NCBI GenBank assembly: GCA_963989385.1
Contig: OZ022508.1
Location: 27,116,166-27,180,165 of the forward strand
Direction: 5' to 3'
DNA length: 64,000 bases
From: Ctena decussata
Lineage: Eukaryota; Mollusca; Bivalvia; Lucinida; Lucinidae
Under the pieces are notes generated by a model. The model saw nothing but the letters and a program-made list of their open reading frames with translations. It was not told where the DNA came from and searched no databases. Positions 54,235 to 64,000 of the stretch are shown piece by piece; the stretch's first letter is position 1, and the number at the start of each line of letters is the position of its first letter. Position numbers and translations under genes: made by a program.

Positions 54235-55020
54235 CGTAACTATTTTACTTCTTCAGTTGCGCTAAACCACGAAAGTTTGAAAGAAAAACGGTGCTGGGCA
54301 GGTGTCGACAGGCCACTAGCAGCCCTCTCAGAGTAAACGATTTTATAGCTGCAGTGCTAGTACTTCTGGATGAACCTTAGTTCTAACATGTATAGGTGAA
54401 TCGGACTGATAATATTTATTTTACTCGTTGCCGTCCTGTAACATATTCTTTCTTTGTTTTAGTCAATTATCATTCTAACACAACATAAGGTTCTCTAATT
54501 AGCTGATGTAACCTTGTATTAAGTATTTGATTAGTGCTTGAGATTTGACGTTTTAAAGGCATTGCTGATTTGACACTGCTAAACTGCGAAGAACAACCTA
54601 GTACAGAGTAGTGCATCGCAGGTACCTAGAACGCCTATTTCAATAGCATTAAGTCGTATTTCACTGATGCCAAGCGTACAATAACTAGGACGAATACCAA
54701 GATCAGACGACGCACTTACGACCTTAATTGTTTGCATTAAGTACTCGGATTTTCGAACATAGTCCACATGTTCTCTTTTAGTCAAATTGACCATAAATGT
54801 AAGATCATTGTGAAATGTTTCCATATACTAGGCACGAATATTATTGTGCTTCACGTGTTTTTGCTGAACCTAATGAAGTGTCAAGTATATAGTCGTGAAT
54901 TAATTCGATGACCTGAAGCAAAAACGAATAAGAGAATTCAGGTACTTAGCATGACTCATCATAGTGCAGAATATAAAAGTGCCGATCTTTTGGAATCACT
55001 GCCTTCATTCAGAGTTATTT
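54235..55020. other. No gene recognised
   Basis: One minus-strand frame of 81 codons (54,579-54,824), no domain recognised. Confidence 0.45.
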
Positions 55021-55027
55021 AAAAGAG

Positions 55028-55375
55028 AGTTTTGCTGAAACCGATGCTAGGAGGGGTGGCCAGTGTTTAACATTTTATTACTGGTCATAAACAGATTTTC
55101 GACCAATCCGGGTTATTTCGTAATACTTAGCTGCTAGAGGACTGAAGTGTTCAATAGAATCAGATCCGTCAGACTGCTTCCACAGTTCTTGAGCTGAATT
55201 GAATCATGAATCATTTGGAATCATATAAAATACAGTTTTGCTGAATTCGGTGCTAGAAGGCGTGACCGGTGTTGCACGTTGTTATGCTCAAGCATAATTA
55301 AACGAGTGTACATGACATTTTTGTACTGTTTTCGTTTCTGTGGTGTAGTCCTTACTTCCAACGGTTTCGATATAT
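55028..55375. repeat. Two-copy repeat related to the ribozyme element
   Basis: GTTTTGCTGAAACCGATGCT...GGTGGCCAGTGTT (about 55,028) recurs diverged at about 55,234. Further right, GTGTACATGACATTTTTGTA...GTGGTGTAGTCCTTACTTCC aligns with GTACACTTGACAGTTTTTAG...GGTGTGATCCTTGCTTCC in the element at 62,906. It is likely a decayed relative without a recognisable hammerhead. Confidence 0.45.
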
Positions 55376-55499
55376 TCAAAGCGTATCATGTTATTTCAAA
55401 ACAGCGAACAAATACCTGTGCATTTGTTTTCGTTTCATTTTTCAAAATACAAGTAAAATGTATTTTTACCGCGTCTAAATAACAGTTCGATCCATTGCT

Positions 55500-56935
55500 A
55501 TGGTAATAAATAATATGGGTGAGTTAAATAAGTGCCTGTGGCTATTGCCATAGAAACATGCATGAATGTATTCAAAATCATTTAGCCGTAATAAAACTGT
55601 GCAGTATTGTTCGTCTGAGTTATCATTAAAGCAATCGTACGAGACATCGAGAATGCAATCATCCCACCTTTAAATTAACGCAAATTACCGTATTTACACT
55701 AAGCATGTAGACGGGTATGCTGATGATAAAGGACTATGTCCAACCAATTTATGATCATCTCCTTCAGAGGCAAAATGTGAAGACATGATCGATATTTAGG
55801 ACATATACTCATATTCGAAGCAAACTTTTATTGCATTTATTTTTTTTACAACCATTTAGCTGGCACATTGGCCTATAGCGTCACAGAACGCTTATACGCC
55901 ATAGGAATGCTTCGTAAACTAGTTCATGCTCTGGCAGAACAGTGCTGTATCCGTTAGTAAAATACTTAGTACATCTGAAATTATAGCAGCAGCGCTTGTT
56001 GCTAAGGATGAAAAGACCCTTTTCTGATATATGCGAGAATCCATCGAGAATAGTGTTATTAGTGTTATTTGAACCTCTGCACATATAATCAGCGAATACA
56101 TACCTAATGTTTGTGACAAAAATGTAATATTTGTTTATTAATTTCACAAAAAAAATAATTAAAATTTGCATTTAGTATTCACTTTACTACATTTGAAATT
56201 AACACAAATCTTTTTTTTTTTGGATACTTTCGGGTTGTAGAGATCAAGCAAATCTTTTTGCCGACAGAACTTACTTACTAATAACACAATCTGTTGTTTT
56301 TTTTGTTTTGTTTTTTGTTGTTGTTGTTGTTATTTGTAATTTGTTTTTTACTACAGTTGCGGGCGGTAATGAAGAAATTAGCACCAATGTATTCACTTGT
56401 CTGCACGCGCAATGCATGGTGTTACTGGTCAGGTGAAACTATGCTGAAAATAAACATTGTATAATTATACATTTTCCGAGTAGAAAATAAATATTTCAAA
56501 ATTCGATAATGTAGAGTTAAAATAAACAGTAGAAAAATGGATTCAAAATAAAATTCAATTTAATTAATGCAATTTTGTTCCGAAGACAGTGACACTGTAT
56601 TAAGCACATGTTGGCATACACTTCGTAAACGGACATTCACGCCAAGTTTACTCCCTGACAATCAAAAGGCGAAAATGCCACTTTTTTAGTTTCGTTTTTG
56701 TACAGAAAATATTTTACGCATATCGTCACCTTTCTGGAAAAATATGATAAGGTTATTTATACGACATACAGTAAAAATGAGCAATTTGAAAATCTGATAT
56801 CTCTCACCAATTTTGAAAAATATTGGGAACGCCGTTTGCATGACAATATTTAGAACAAATGGAATAATTATCAAACCTTACAAACGTATTGAATTTAACA
56901 TAAAGTAATGCTGCAGTCTGTATGTTTAGTGGTTA
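55500..56935. other. No gene recognised
   Basis: Overlapping minus-strand frames at 55,881-56,171 (96 and 66 codons) lack domains. A T/G-rich low-complexity run lies at 56,293-56,335. Confidence 0.45.
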
Positions 56936-56939
56936 ACCC

Positions 56940-57130
56940 ATATATGAGGCCCTCCCAGGGGTTTTTGGGAGCTGGGTAGAAAGGCCATTTATTTTCAGGG
57001 GAGCACTTGCAATTATTTTCAGGGAGCTTGGGAGCAAGCTCTTCATTTTGGGGAGATGGGAAGCACTGTCTGTGAGAATGTGATTTTCTAAATTGTTTTG
57101 GCTTCTTGGAGATGCGCCCCAGACCCCCCC
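56940..57130. repeat. TTTTCAGGGAGCTTGGG repeat, copy 1
   Basis: GGGAGCTGGG, CATTTATTTTCAGGGGAGCA and ATTATTTTCAGGGAGCTTGG repeat irregularly, ending in CCCCCCCCCC at about 57,125. A homologous stretch in the same orientation is at 61,500-61,730. Confidence 0.75.
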
Positions 57131-57289
57131 CCCTTTATAGATTAAGTTATTAACATCTGTTAGCCTACTATTACATTTATCTGTTTTAGCGTCACTTACT
57201 TTCTAATTGCCATGCAAAAACAGAATCCTTGTATAATTTGACTACAACAGGACCTCAGTATCCATTCTAAACATATTCTCTGTCATGAC

Positions 57290-57960
57290 ATTTTGGTTTG
57301 CAAGAAAGGCATATGGAACGCCACAACTGTCTTATATTCATGCATGCCATTATGTTATATGGACAAGCAACATAAGCTGTTCAGTTACATTATGTTTTGT
57401 CAGTTTGATATGCTGTATTTCTCACTCGTTATTATATGCCGTACATTTGCAATCTGTCTTGTCTAAAAGCCATTATATCATCTCGGTTTAACATGCTGTC
57501 TTCTTCACTCGTGACTATATGTTGTCCATTTTCATTATGTCTTGTCTGAAAACCGATATACCGTGTCAGTTTGACGTGCTGTCTTCTTCACCCGTTATTA
57601 TATGTTGCTCATTATCATTATGTATTGTCTGAAAATCATTATTGGTCAGCTTGACATGCTGTTTTCTTCACTCGTTATTATATACAGGTCATTCTCATTT
57701 TATCTTGTCTGAAAACCATTATGTCCTGTCAGTTTTACATGCTGTTATCTTCACTCGTTATTATGTGCTGTTCATTATTATTATGCCTTGTCAGTTCGAC
57801 AAACTGTGTTGTTCAGTCGTTATTTTACCAACTCTTGTCAAAATAACACAATGTCTAGTCAGCTGGATATGTTGTCTTGTCCACTTGTTGTTATGTGTTG
57901 TACATTTTCATTCTACCTTGTCAAACTCTAGTATGTCATGTTAGTTTGACATGTTCTCCT
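57290..57960. repeat. Tandem array Y, about 82-bp units
   Basis: CAGTTTGACATGCTGTCTTC-type starts near 57,400, 57,484, 57,567, 57,648, 57,730, 57,859 and 57,941. Each is followed by CACTCGTTATTATATG, TTGTNCATTTTCATTATG and CTTGTCTGAAAACCATTAT. A 100-codon frame here is repeat-derived. Confidence 0.88.
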
Positions 57961-58029
57961 GTCAAGACGTGTGTTTGTTGGCTGATATGGGGTGGGACGT
58001 GGTCTAACGTGGAGGTTGGCAGGACAAAT

Positions 58030-59225
58030 ATGAATAGAATACTTTACCGCTAACACCTTATCTGCCCTTAACCCTCTACCAGGACCCTACCCTACCTCTT
58101 TCCTAGCCTGCCTTTCCCTACCCTAACTCACCACTTTCCACAAAACCATTTTTACCATACCCATCTAACCAAAGTCAAAAAATACTTATTCAATTCGAAC
58201 CCCTTAAGTTAGACAGTTTCTGAAAATATAACGAGGCACTACACAAGCCACAGCCTCATCTAACCACCACCACATACCAGTCCCTCCCCTCCCATGATCT
58301 GCTCTGCTCTACTCTATTTTACTCTACCCTACCTACACCCAACAATATCCTAACCTAGCCCCATCCTGACGCCCACCTCCTCTATACGCACCAATATCCC
58401 AACCGCTTTCCCTACCCCAACCATTTTCTATCCTTCTATTCATTATGCTAAAGGCTATGCCTATGCCCACACCTATTCAACCCAATGCTTCCAGCTTCCC
58501 TACCCTACCCTTACCATCCCACAACCAACCCTCATCCTTCAAAATCCCACAAAGTCCTCTTCCCATACCCCATCCCACCCTACATTACCATACCCAAATG
58601 CTCCCAGCCTAACCCAGATCTCCACCCTACCATTTTTTCTTTCCTGTACCATGCAATCTTAACCCCTTCACATACCCTACCCTACCAACTCTACCCACCT
58701 TACCCCATCCACGCCCGTCCAACCCAAACCCTCTTACCATACCCTATCCTACGCTACACGATCTTACGAATATGCTCCACCCTCACCCGAACGTTACCAC
58801 TTGCTCTTTCCCACACCATGCCATCCAAACTTCTTCACCCTACCCTACTTACCACACCCTCCCAGTCTATAACTACAACAACATTACACCATACTCCTAA
58901 TGTTTATCCACCCGAACCCAGCTCATCTAGATCCTATTCTCGCCACTAACAGTTCTATACACAACGCCATCCAAAGTCATAGACCTATCCTACCGAAGTC
59001 TACTCACTCAACACCACCCCACCACCACTCCTTCCTCACACCCATTCTTACCCATCTCATTACCCATGTCTTACCTTACCCTACCCTTTTTTACCATACC
59101 CATTTTATCCCTACAACAACTCGCAACATACACACTACCCAAGCTTATTCTCCTGCCCTACCTACCCACTCATTCACCCCACAAAACTCAACGTCCACGC
59201 TCCTGCTCTATGTATCACATTTACC
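58030..59225. repeat. G-depleted, C-rich strand-asymmetric tract
   Basis: About 1.2 kb in which the plus strand has very few G and many TACCC, CCTACC and CCATACCC strings, as in a decayed pentamer array. Frames of 154 and 109 codons rich in Pro, Ser and Thr follow from this composition. The C runs could form i-motifs, and the opposite strand G-quadruplexes. Confidence 0.8.
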
Positions 59226-59339
59226 GTAATTAGCTGATAGAAGAAAAAACAATACAACTATATAGGGGTGTTTCGTGGTATTTAGTACTACCGCACAACC
59301 GGATTTGGTACCGGCATTTACAATTATACCAAACATCAT

Positions 59340-59990
59340 AACAACAAGTATAAAGACAGGATGTCAAAGTATAATGATATGAGTTTAACGGATAAAAGTA
59401 ACTTTTTATATATAAAGTCAGGATGTATAATTAAAGAATACGATAAAGAGATAATCACATTTGATAAAAACTTAACATAAAAGACATATTTTAAACAAGG
59501 CAGACTTTTAGATAAAAGCATATGATGCGACGTCAGAATGATAAGAGGCAAATTATCATAGAGGGCGTATTTCAAATAAGGCAGCATCCTTCTATATCAG
59601 CACAGAATGCTACCTAGAAAAGACATGACGAAAGACAGCAAAGATTATTGCATTTCGAGTAAAACAGCCTTCTACTAGATCAATACATATTGGAAGTTGC
59701 TAAGTTATGATATAAGTGAACATTACATATTTTCAGTGAATAAGACAGCGTGTTATTCGACATTATAAAATGATGTCATAACAAGACAGCTTTATACATC
59801 CACATAATATAATATGACTCAAAAGAATAGTAACCAAGAATGACTAAATGTTTTTCTTAGACAAAACAGCATTTTAGATGATCATAACAGGACCGTGCTG
59901 CACAAAGACAGCATACAAGAAAGTAATAATATAATGCTTTACAAACAAGAAATAAGAGTAGTTTAAGAAAGCATGATGGCAAGTACCAGC
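59340..59990. repeat. AAGACAG-rich degenerate array
   Basis: AAGACAGC or AAACAGC recurs at irregular roughly 40-90-bp spacing with ATAATGATAT and AAACAAG phrases. This resembles the complement of array Y (GCTGTCTT, TTGTCTG), placing related arrays in opposite orientation on either side of the C-rich tract. Divergence is high. Confidence 0.45.
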
Positions 59991-59999
59991 ACATTATAG

Positions 60000-60425
60000 T
60001 AATTTGCCATGACATGAAATGGGTTTACAAGGTATGAAGGGAATTGAACAGTACATAATAATACATAACAGATAATCATGAAGATCGATCTAATGAGACA
60101 GCCATGGCGTTCCATAAAGGCATGTGCGACACATGTTGTGCCTACTTAGAAAAATAGGGACCCTCTGTATTTCGTCTGCTTGCAGAATATTTTGCTATAT
60201 CAGTTAATAGATCATTCCATGCAGATCCTGTACATCGGCGACAGAAAGTTGCCCTTTTCTAACACAGTTTGTACTTCCCTCCTATAAGAATCAGATACAT
60301 ACTACATGACTTGGTAAGACTGATTTAGAATTAGGATTTGTGTTTGTAAATCAATTGTTGCAATCAGGTCTGCGCTGTCATAGGCATAAAAGTCCCACTG
60401 AAAGTCGGTAGAGGCTTCAAGTTCC
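60000..60425. other. No gene recognised
   Basis: No supported frame or repeat. Confidence 0.5.
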
Positions 60426-60431
60426 CAAAGC

Positions 60432-60545
60432 AAGCAAAGTTCTGGACAAAGGTACACAAGCAAAGTTCTGGACCAAGCTGCACAAGCAAAGTTCTGGACT
60501 AAGTTGCACAAGCAAAGGAAGCAAAGTTCTGGACCAAGTTGCACT
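60432..60545. repeat. 26-bp minisatellite
   Basis: GCAAAGTTCTGG occurs at 60,434, 60,460, 60,486 and 60,520; the unit continues ACCAAGTTGCACAA. The minus-strand frame with repeated LGPELCFLCL-like text is produced by the repeat. Confidence 0.92.
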
Positions 60546-61499
60546 AGTAAAAGTTTTTGCAGAGGCTAATGCTATACTAATTGACATTTCTGTACAGCTT
60601 TTGCTTTTCCAGCTTCATGGCAGCGCTGAAGTTGTCATCATTTTGGGTTGCTCTGGCAACCAAACCAAACAAGCAATTGCCAAGTCAACCGAAGTGCCAT
60701 AGCAGTTAAAACCGAACTTATTGCTCCTCCATCCTAGAGATGTTACAGTTCGATTTCAAAGGGGCAATATGCCATTTAAAATGAACAGATGGCTTGTCAG
60801 ACAATTGACTACAGCCCTATACTGTGAGCTTAGTCCAATAGAGCTAAAATTGGCTTAAATTTCGTCCCAAAACAGTTGCAGATAACCTGTGCTGTGAGGG
60901 AGATCGTTTTGTGAATTTCATGTTAAATAAGGTCAATACGGGCATATAAAAGGTGCACACTTGCTTTCACCTCTCAGTATGCGATTTCTGTCTGCCTCAG
61001 AGAGCCCTTTCATTATGTAATAAGGCGCAAATTTTGTGGTTTGATTAGGAAAACTTCTGGAATTTCAAATACAGATTGACAGCAAAATCATGTTTTTCAG
61101 TTTGCCGCATGTGAAAAAAAGTGCAAAATCGACATGTACATATAGTGCAACTAGTCCATCATTTCGTACAGTATTTTACTACTCAGCATCAGTTAACCTT
61201 GTCTACTCTAGTCTATTCAATCCCATAATCCTGTGAAGTCATTGAGTCCACAGATGACTTTTAAAAAAACCCATTCCACCTGGTCCTGTTTTCAGCTGCC
61301 CTAGTTGAGTGAGCAGTTAACCTTGAGAAAAACTAAAACCTGCAGAATTTGAATGAGCAGCGAAAGATAGTTAAAATAAGGGCGTTCAGAAAACGTATAC
61401 TTTCTTTGGCCTCTAAGTATATAGTTACATGTACTTCACTAGCTAATATTCTGACAGAAATTTTATGCACTGTAACTCTGATCAACTGATAAAAAGTGT
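60546..61499. other. No gene recognised
   Basis: No frame over 60 codons and no repeat identified. Confidence 0.5.
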
Positions 61500-61730
61500 C
61501 GAACTTTTATGGAGCATGTTTGAATATTTTTGGGGAGCTGGATAGAATCTGTATTACTTTTAGGGGTTTGGGGATCAGGGGCCAAATAATTTTAGGGAGC
61601 AAGTGGAAATATTTCAAGGAAGCTGGGGAGATTTGGGCATTATTTTCAGGGAGCTAGGAAGCACTGACCCAGCGCCAACCCCCTGTAGAGCCTCAATCAA
61701 TCATGGTTAATAACTCCCCCCCCCTCTTTA
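61500..61730. repeat. TTTTCAGGGAGCTAGG repeat, copy 2
   Basis: GGGGAGCTGGATAG, TTTTAGGGAGCAAG and ATTATTTTCAGGGAGCTAGG, then AAGCACTGACC and a run of C at about 61,720. Direct-orientation counterpart of 56,940-57,130. Confidence 0.75.
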
Positions 61731-62106
61731 GTTGCACGCCAGTTGGTCGGGCTTCAGATTCAATGACGGGTCCGCCAAAAGGCTATTAAGTATACATGTA
61801 GTTGGTTAGGGCCGGAGATTGCCTTGTCTGTTGTTTGGTTATTCGGGATTCAACAAATGATTTTCTTTTTCTGCGGTATTTCAATGGTGTTGTTTGACAT
61901 CCAATGGTTCTCCTTGTGCCGCAAATACTTTGTTTCTGTCGCGTCCTCATCTCTGCTTTATCATAGGTCTTATCCGTGATTCGTTCGTTTCCGGAGATGA
62001 TTAATTTATGGGTTAGGAAACCCTCATGCGGACCAAACAGCTAATTAATCGATTCGTACCACAACAGAGGGCGAGGTTTGAATCCAGTAAAACTAGTTAA
62101 AGCGAG

Positions 62107-62122
62107 CCCCCCCCCCCCCCCC
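62107..62122. repeat. 16-nt C homopolymer
   Basis: Sixteen consecutive C followed by ACCCACCC. Its length may be an assembly uncertainty. Confidence 0.9.
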
Positions 62123-62921
62123 ACCCACCCTCCTCTGTCTCCTCCCCCAACTCCTTTCCCTGTAATCTTTTGCTGACCGTTTCAAGGCGGTACTTCTGTT
62201 TTGGTTCCTCAGTGTTACATGTTGTTATGTCCGTTTATCTGTGGGCACCTGAATAGCTGCCCATTCTGCTTTCTGTTTTGGTTTGTATTGCAATTTTAAA
62301 TAAGAAAATAGGTACAAAAAGATGTTGCTGCTGTTTTTATGCTCCCCGTAGGGTGAACACATAGTCGCCGCTTTGTCCATCAGTCCGTCCCGTCCGTCCG
62401 TCACACTTTGTCCGGAGCATATCCCTGAAAGTGTTGAAGGGAACTCAATGAAGCTTCACACACTGAAAGAGGGCAACGGGGAGAGTACAGAGCACAAGAA
62501 TCATAACTCTAACACAACCAATTACAAAGTTATCTCCCTTCCTAGTTTTGAAAGTATTTTGCTTGTCCGGAGCATATCTCTGCAAGTATTAAAGGGAACT
62601 AAATGAATCTTGATACATTGATAGATAGCAAAGAGAAGAAGTGCAGAGCGCAAGAACCATAACCCTATCTTAAGTAGTTATAAAGCTATCTCCCTTCTAA
62701 GATTTTTCAGTATTTGGCTTGTCCGGATCATATCTCTGAAATTATTAAAGGGAACTGAGTGAAACTTCATGCATTGATAGAGGGTCACAAGGAAAAGTGC
62801 AGAGCACAAGAATCATAACCATATCACAAGTAATTACAAAGTTATCTCCCTTCCCAGATATTTCAGTATTTGGCTTGTCCAGAGCTTATCTATAAAAGTG
62901 TTAAACTTTAAAAATATTTGA

Positions 62922-62967
62922 GGGTCACTGATGAGGCCTAATCGGCCGAAACTAGCTAGTCTGGCCC
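62922..62967 (+). ncRNA. Type-I hammerhead ribozyme, intact core
   Basis: Stem I GGGTCA pairs with TGGCCC (one T-G wobble). Core CTGATGA. Stem II GGCC-TAATC-GGCC with canonical G10.1-C11.1. GAAA follows, then a minimal self-complementary stem III (ACTAG/CTAGT) and the UC cleavage dinucleotide. Predicted cleavage is after C62,961. All invariant positions are present. The very short stem III is typical of ribozymes in Penelope-like elements and retrozymes, which often work best as dimers. Confidence 0.85.
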
Positions 62968-63182
62968 GGAAAACTTGTACACTTGACAGTTTTTAGTTCT
63001 TTGGTGTGATCCTTGCTTCCAAAGGATAACCCTTTTATAGAACATATTGAACTTCACTACAGCTGGTGATTGGGACTGTGTGGTCACCGTAAAAAGTCTC
63101 CCTGCCCTTCATCATAGTGTAGATTTTATTTTCTAGTCATATGGGATCATTGATTCCATTGTAGAACTTTAAAAATATTTGA

Positions 63183-63228
63183 GGGTCACTGATAAGGCCT
63201 AATTGGCCGAAACTAGCTAGTTTGGCCC
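63183..63228 (+). ncRNA. Hammerhead ribozyme copy 2, mutated core
   Basis: Same stems as the first copy, but the core reads CTGATAA (G8 to A) and the cleavage dinucleotide is UU. G8 is a catalytic base, so cleavage should be abolished. Stem II (GGCC/GGCC) and stem III (ACTAG/CTAGT) are intact, consistent with recent decay. Confidence 0.8.
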
Positions 63229-64000
63229 AGAAAACTTGTACACTCGACAGTTTTTAGTTCTTTGGTGTGATCCTTGCTTCCAAAGGATAACCCTTTTATA
63301 GAACATATTAAAAGGAACGAAATGAAACTTCACACATTGATAGATAGCAATTAAAGAAAGTGCAGAGCACAAGAACCATAACCCTATCACAAGTAATCAT
63401 GGAGTTAGCTCCCTTCCTAGTTTTTCCGGTATTTTGCTTGTCCGGAGGCTATCTCTATAAGTATTGAAGAAGTGAACTAACTGAGACCTCACACTCTGAT
63501 AGAGCGCACTGAGAGAAAGTGCAGAGCACATGAACCATAACCCTATCACAAGTAATTATGGAGTTAGCTCCATTCCTAGTTTTTCCAATATTTTGGTAGT
63601 CAGAAATATATCTTATAAGTGTTGAAGGAAATGTAATGAAACTTAAAATGTTGATAAGGGACAATGAGAGGGCGTGCAAAGCACGAGAACCTACCTATTT
63701 TAAATCATTTTTTTAGTTGCTTCTCTTATCTTCCTCACTTGTTTGCTTGTCCGGAGTATATCTCTAAAAGTATTTAAACGGATTAAATGAAACTTTACAC
63801 ATTAATAGAGGACAAGAAGAGAAAGCGCTGAGCATAAAAAAAAACAACAACAAAAAAAACAACGTAATCCTATTACAAGTAATTTATGAGTTATTTCCCT
63901 TTTTATTTTTATTTATTTGCTTGTCCGGGGCATATCTCTGAAAGTATTTTAGGGACCTAAATGAAATTTCACATATTAATAGAGGCCAGTTTCATAAGCA

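Larger units (their letters stand above)
62901..63312 (+). mobile_element. Retrozyme-like element, about 1.5 tandem units
   Basis: Two direct copies of a segment of about 145 bp (about 62,904-63,047 and 63,167-63,309) are separated by 118 bp of unique sequence, giving a 261-263-bp period. Each copy carries a hammerhead ribozyme motif at the same position. TTAAA flanks both sides (62,901-62,905; 63,308-63,312). It interrupts an array-Z unit, and removing about 402-407 bp returns unit spacing to about 157 bp. Tandem hammerheads with a few-hundred-nt monomer fit metazoan retrozymes or Penelope-like element remnants. Confidence 0.82.
62345..64000. repeat. Tandem array Z, about 155-bp units, with CCGTC lead-in
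   Basis: A CCGTCC stretch (62,386-62,402) precedes units marked by GCTTGTCCGGAGCATATCTC at about 62,410, 62,565, 62,718, 62,874, 63,438, 63,595, 63,744 and 63,920. Each includes TTAAAGGGAACTAAATGAAA, CTTCACACATTGATAGA, GTGCAGAGCACAAGAA and AAGTTATCTCCCTTCC. The 564-bp gap from 62,874 to 63,438 contains the ribozyme element. The array continues past the window edge. Confidence 0.92.

Noticed and set aside
58485..58949. 154-codon Pro/Ser/Thr-rich open frame
   Set aside because: Stop codons are rare because G is nearly absent in this tract. No signal peptide, domain or repeat at protein level beyond composition.
58030..59225. Telomeric repeat
   Set aside because: Strings such as CCCTACC are irregular pentamer-like units, not a (TTAGGG)n array.
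62904..63309. Mini LTR element (TRIM)
   Set aside because: The direct repeats of about 145 bp lack TG...CA ends and a primer-binding site. The hammerhead at the same position in each copy fits a tandem ribozyme monomer better.

Overview
This is non-coding, AT-rich, repeat-dense animal DNA. I find no protein-coding gene I can support: the longest open frames (up to about 190 codons) are tandem repeats, G-depleted tracts or transposon arms, with no recognisable domain and no convincing exon chain. The kinds of repeat present (palindromic MITEs with GAGCCGCGACAC termini, tRNA-derived SINEs, and many arrays with units near 150-170 bp carrying phrases like TGACCTTGACCTTGG or CTTGTCCGGAGCATATCTC) suggest a mollusc, most likely a bivalve. 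That assignment is inference from memory of such repeats and has not been searched.

Layout. 0-13.4 kb: scattered small elements, including two TTAA-flanked MITEs (1,236-1,372; 12,836-13,300), palindromic family-A MITEs, a tRNA-like SINE pair, a short array at 6 kb, microsatellites and a 1.3-kb foldback element. 13.4-24.8 kb: SINEs (one complete, with a 10-bp target duplication, at 19,834-20,055), two inverted copies of an element built from a 21-bp palindromic monomer (17.0 and 20.8 kb), a piggyBac-like MITE at 22.7 kb, and hairpin-bearing MITEs.

24.8-42.3 kb is the core. Two large elements (7,120 bp at 25,456-32,575 and 8,336 bp at 33,743-42,078) share the terminal motif ATTCTCTGTAAGCACCA, have arms of about 650-740 bp in inverted orientation, and are each flanked by TTAA duplications. 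Element 1 sits inside a tandem-array unit. Element 2 sits inside a MITE whose uninterrupted relative is at 52,091-52,317. Both are filled with satellite arrays, SINEs and hairpins and show no transposase. Each arm has an RFX X-box-like palindrome (GTTGCCATGGCAAC type) about 130-141 bp from its tip.

42.3-64 kb: more MITEs, nested retroposon insertions with target duplications (47.4 and 48.1 kb), an ACGTC-rich stretch, a SINE inside a minisatellite, a 1.2-kb G-depleted tract (58.0-59.2 kb), and a 155-bp array at the right edge. That array is interrupted by a roughly 1.5-unit tandem element carrying a complete type-I hammerhead ribozyme (62,922-62,967) and a second copy with a mutated core (63,183-63,228), the architecture expected of a retrozyme or Penelope-like element remnant.

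The window reads as layered insertions of non-autonomous elements. Several can be proven from the sequence alone because removing the insert restores a repeat unit or an empty site.
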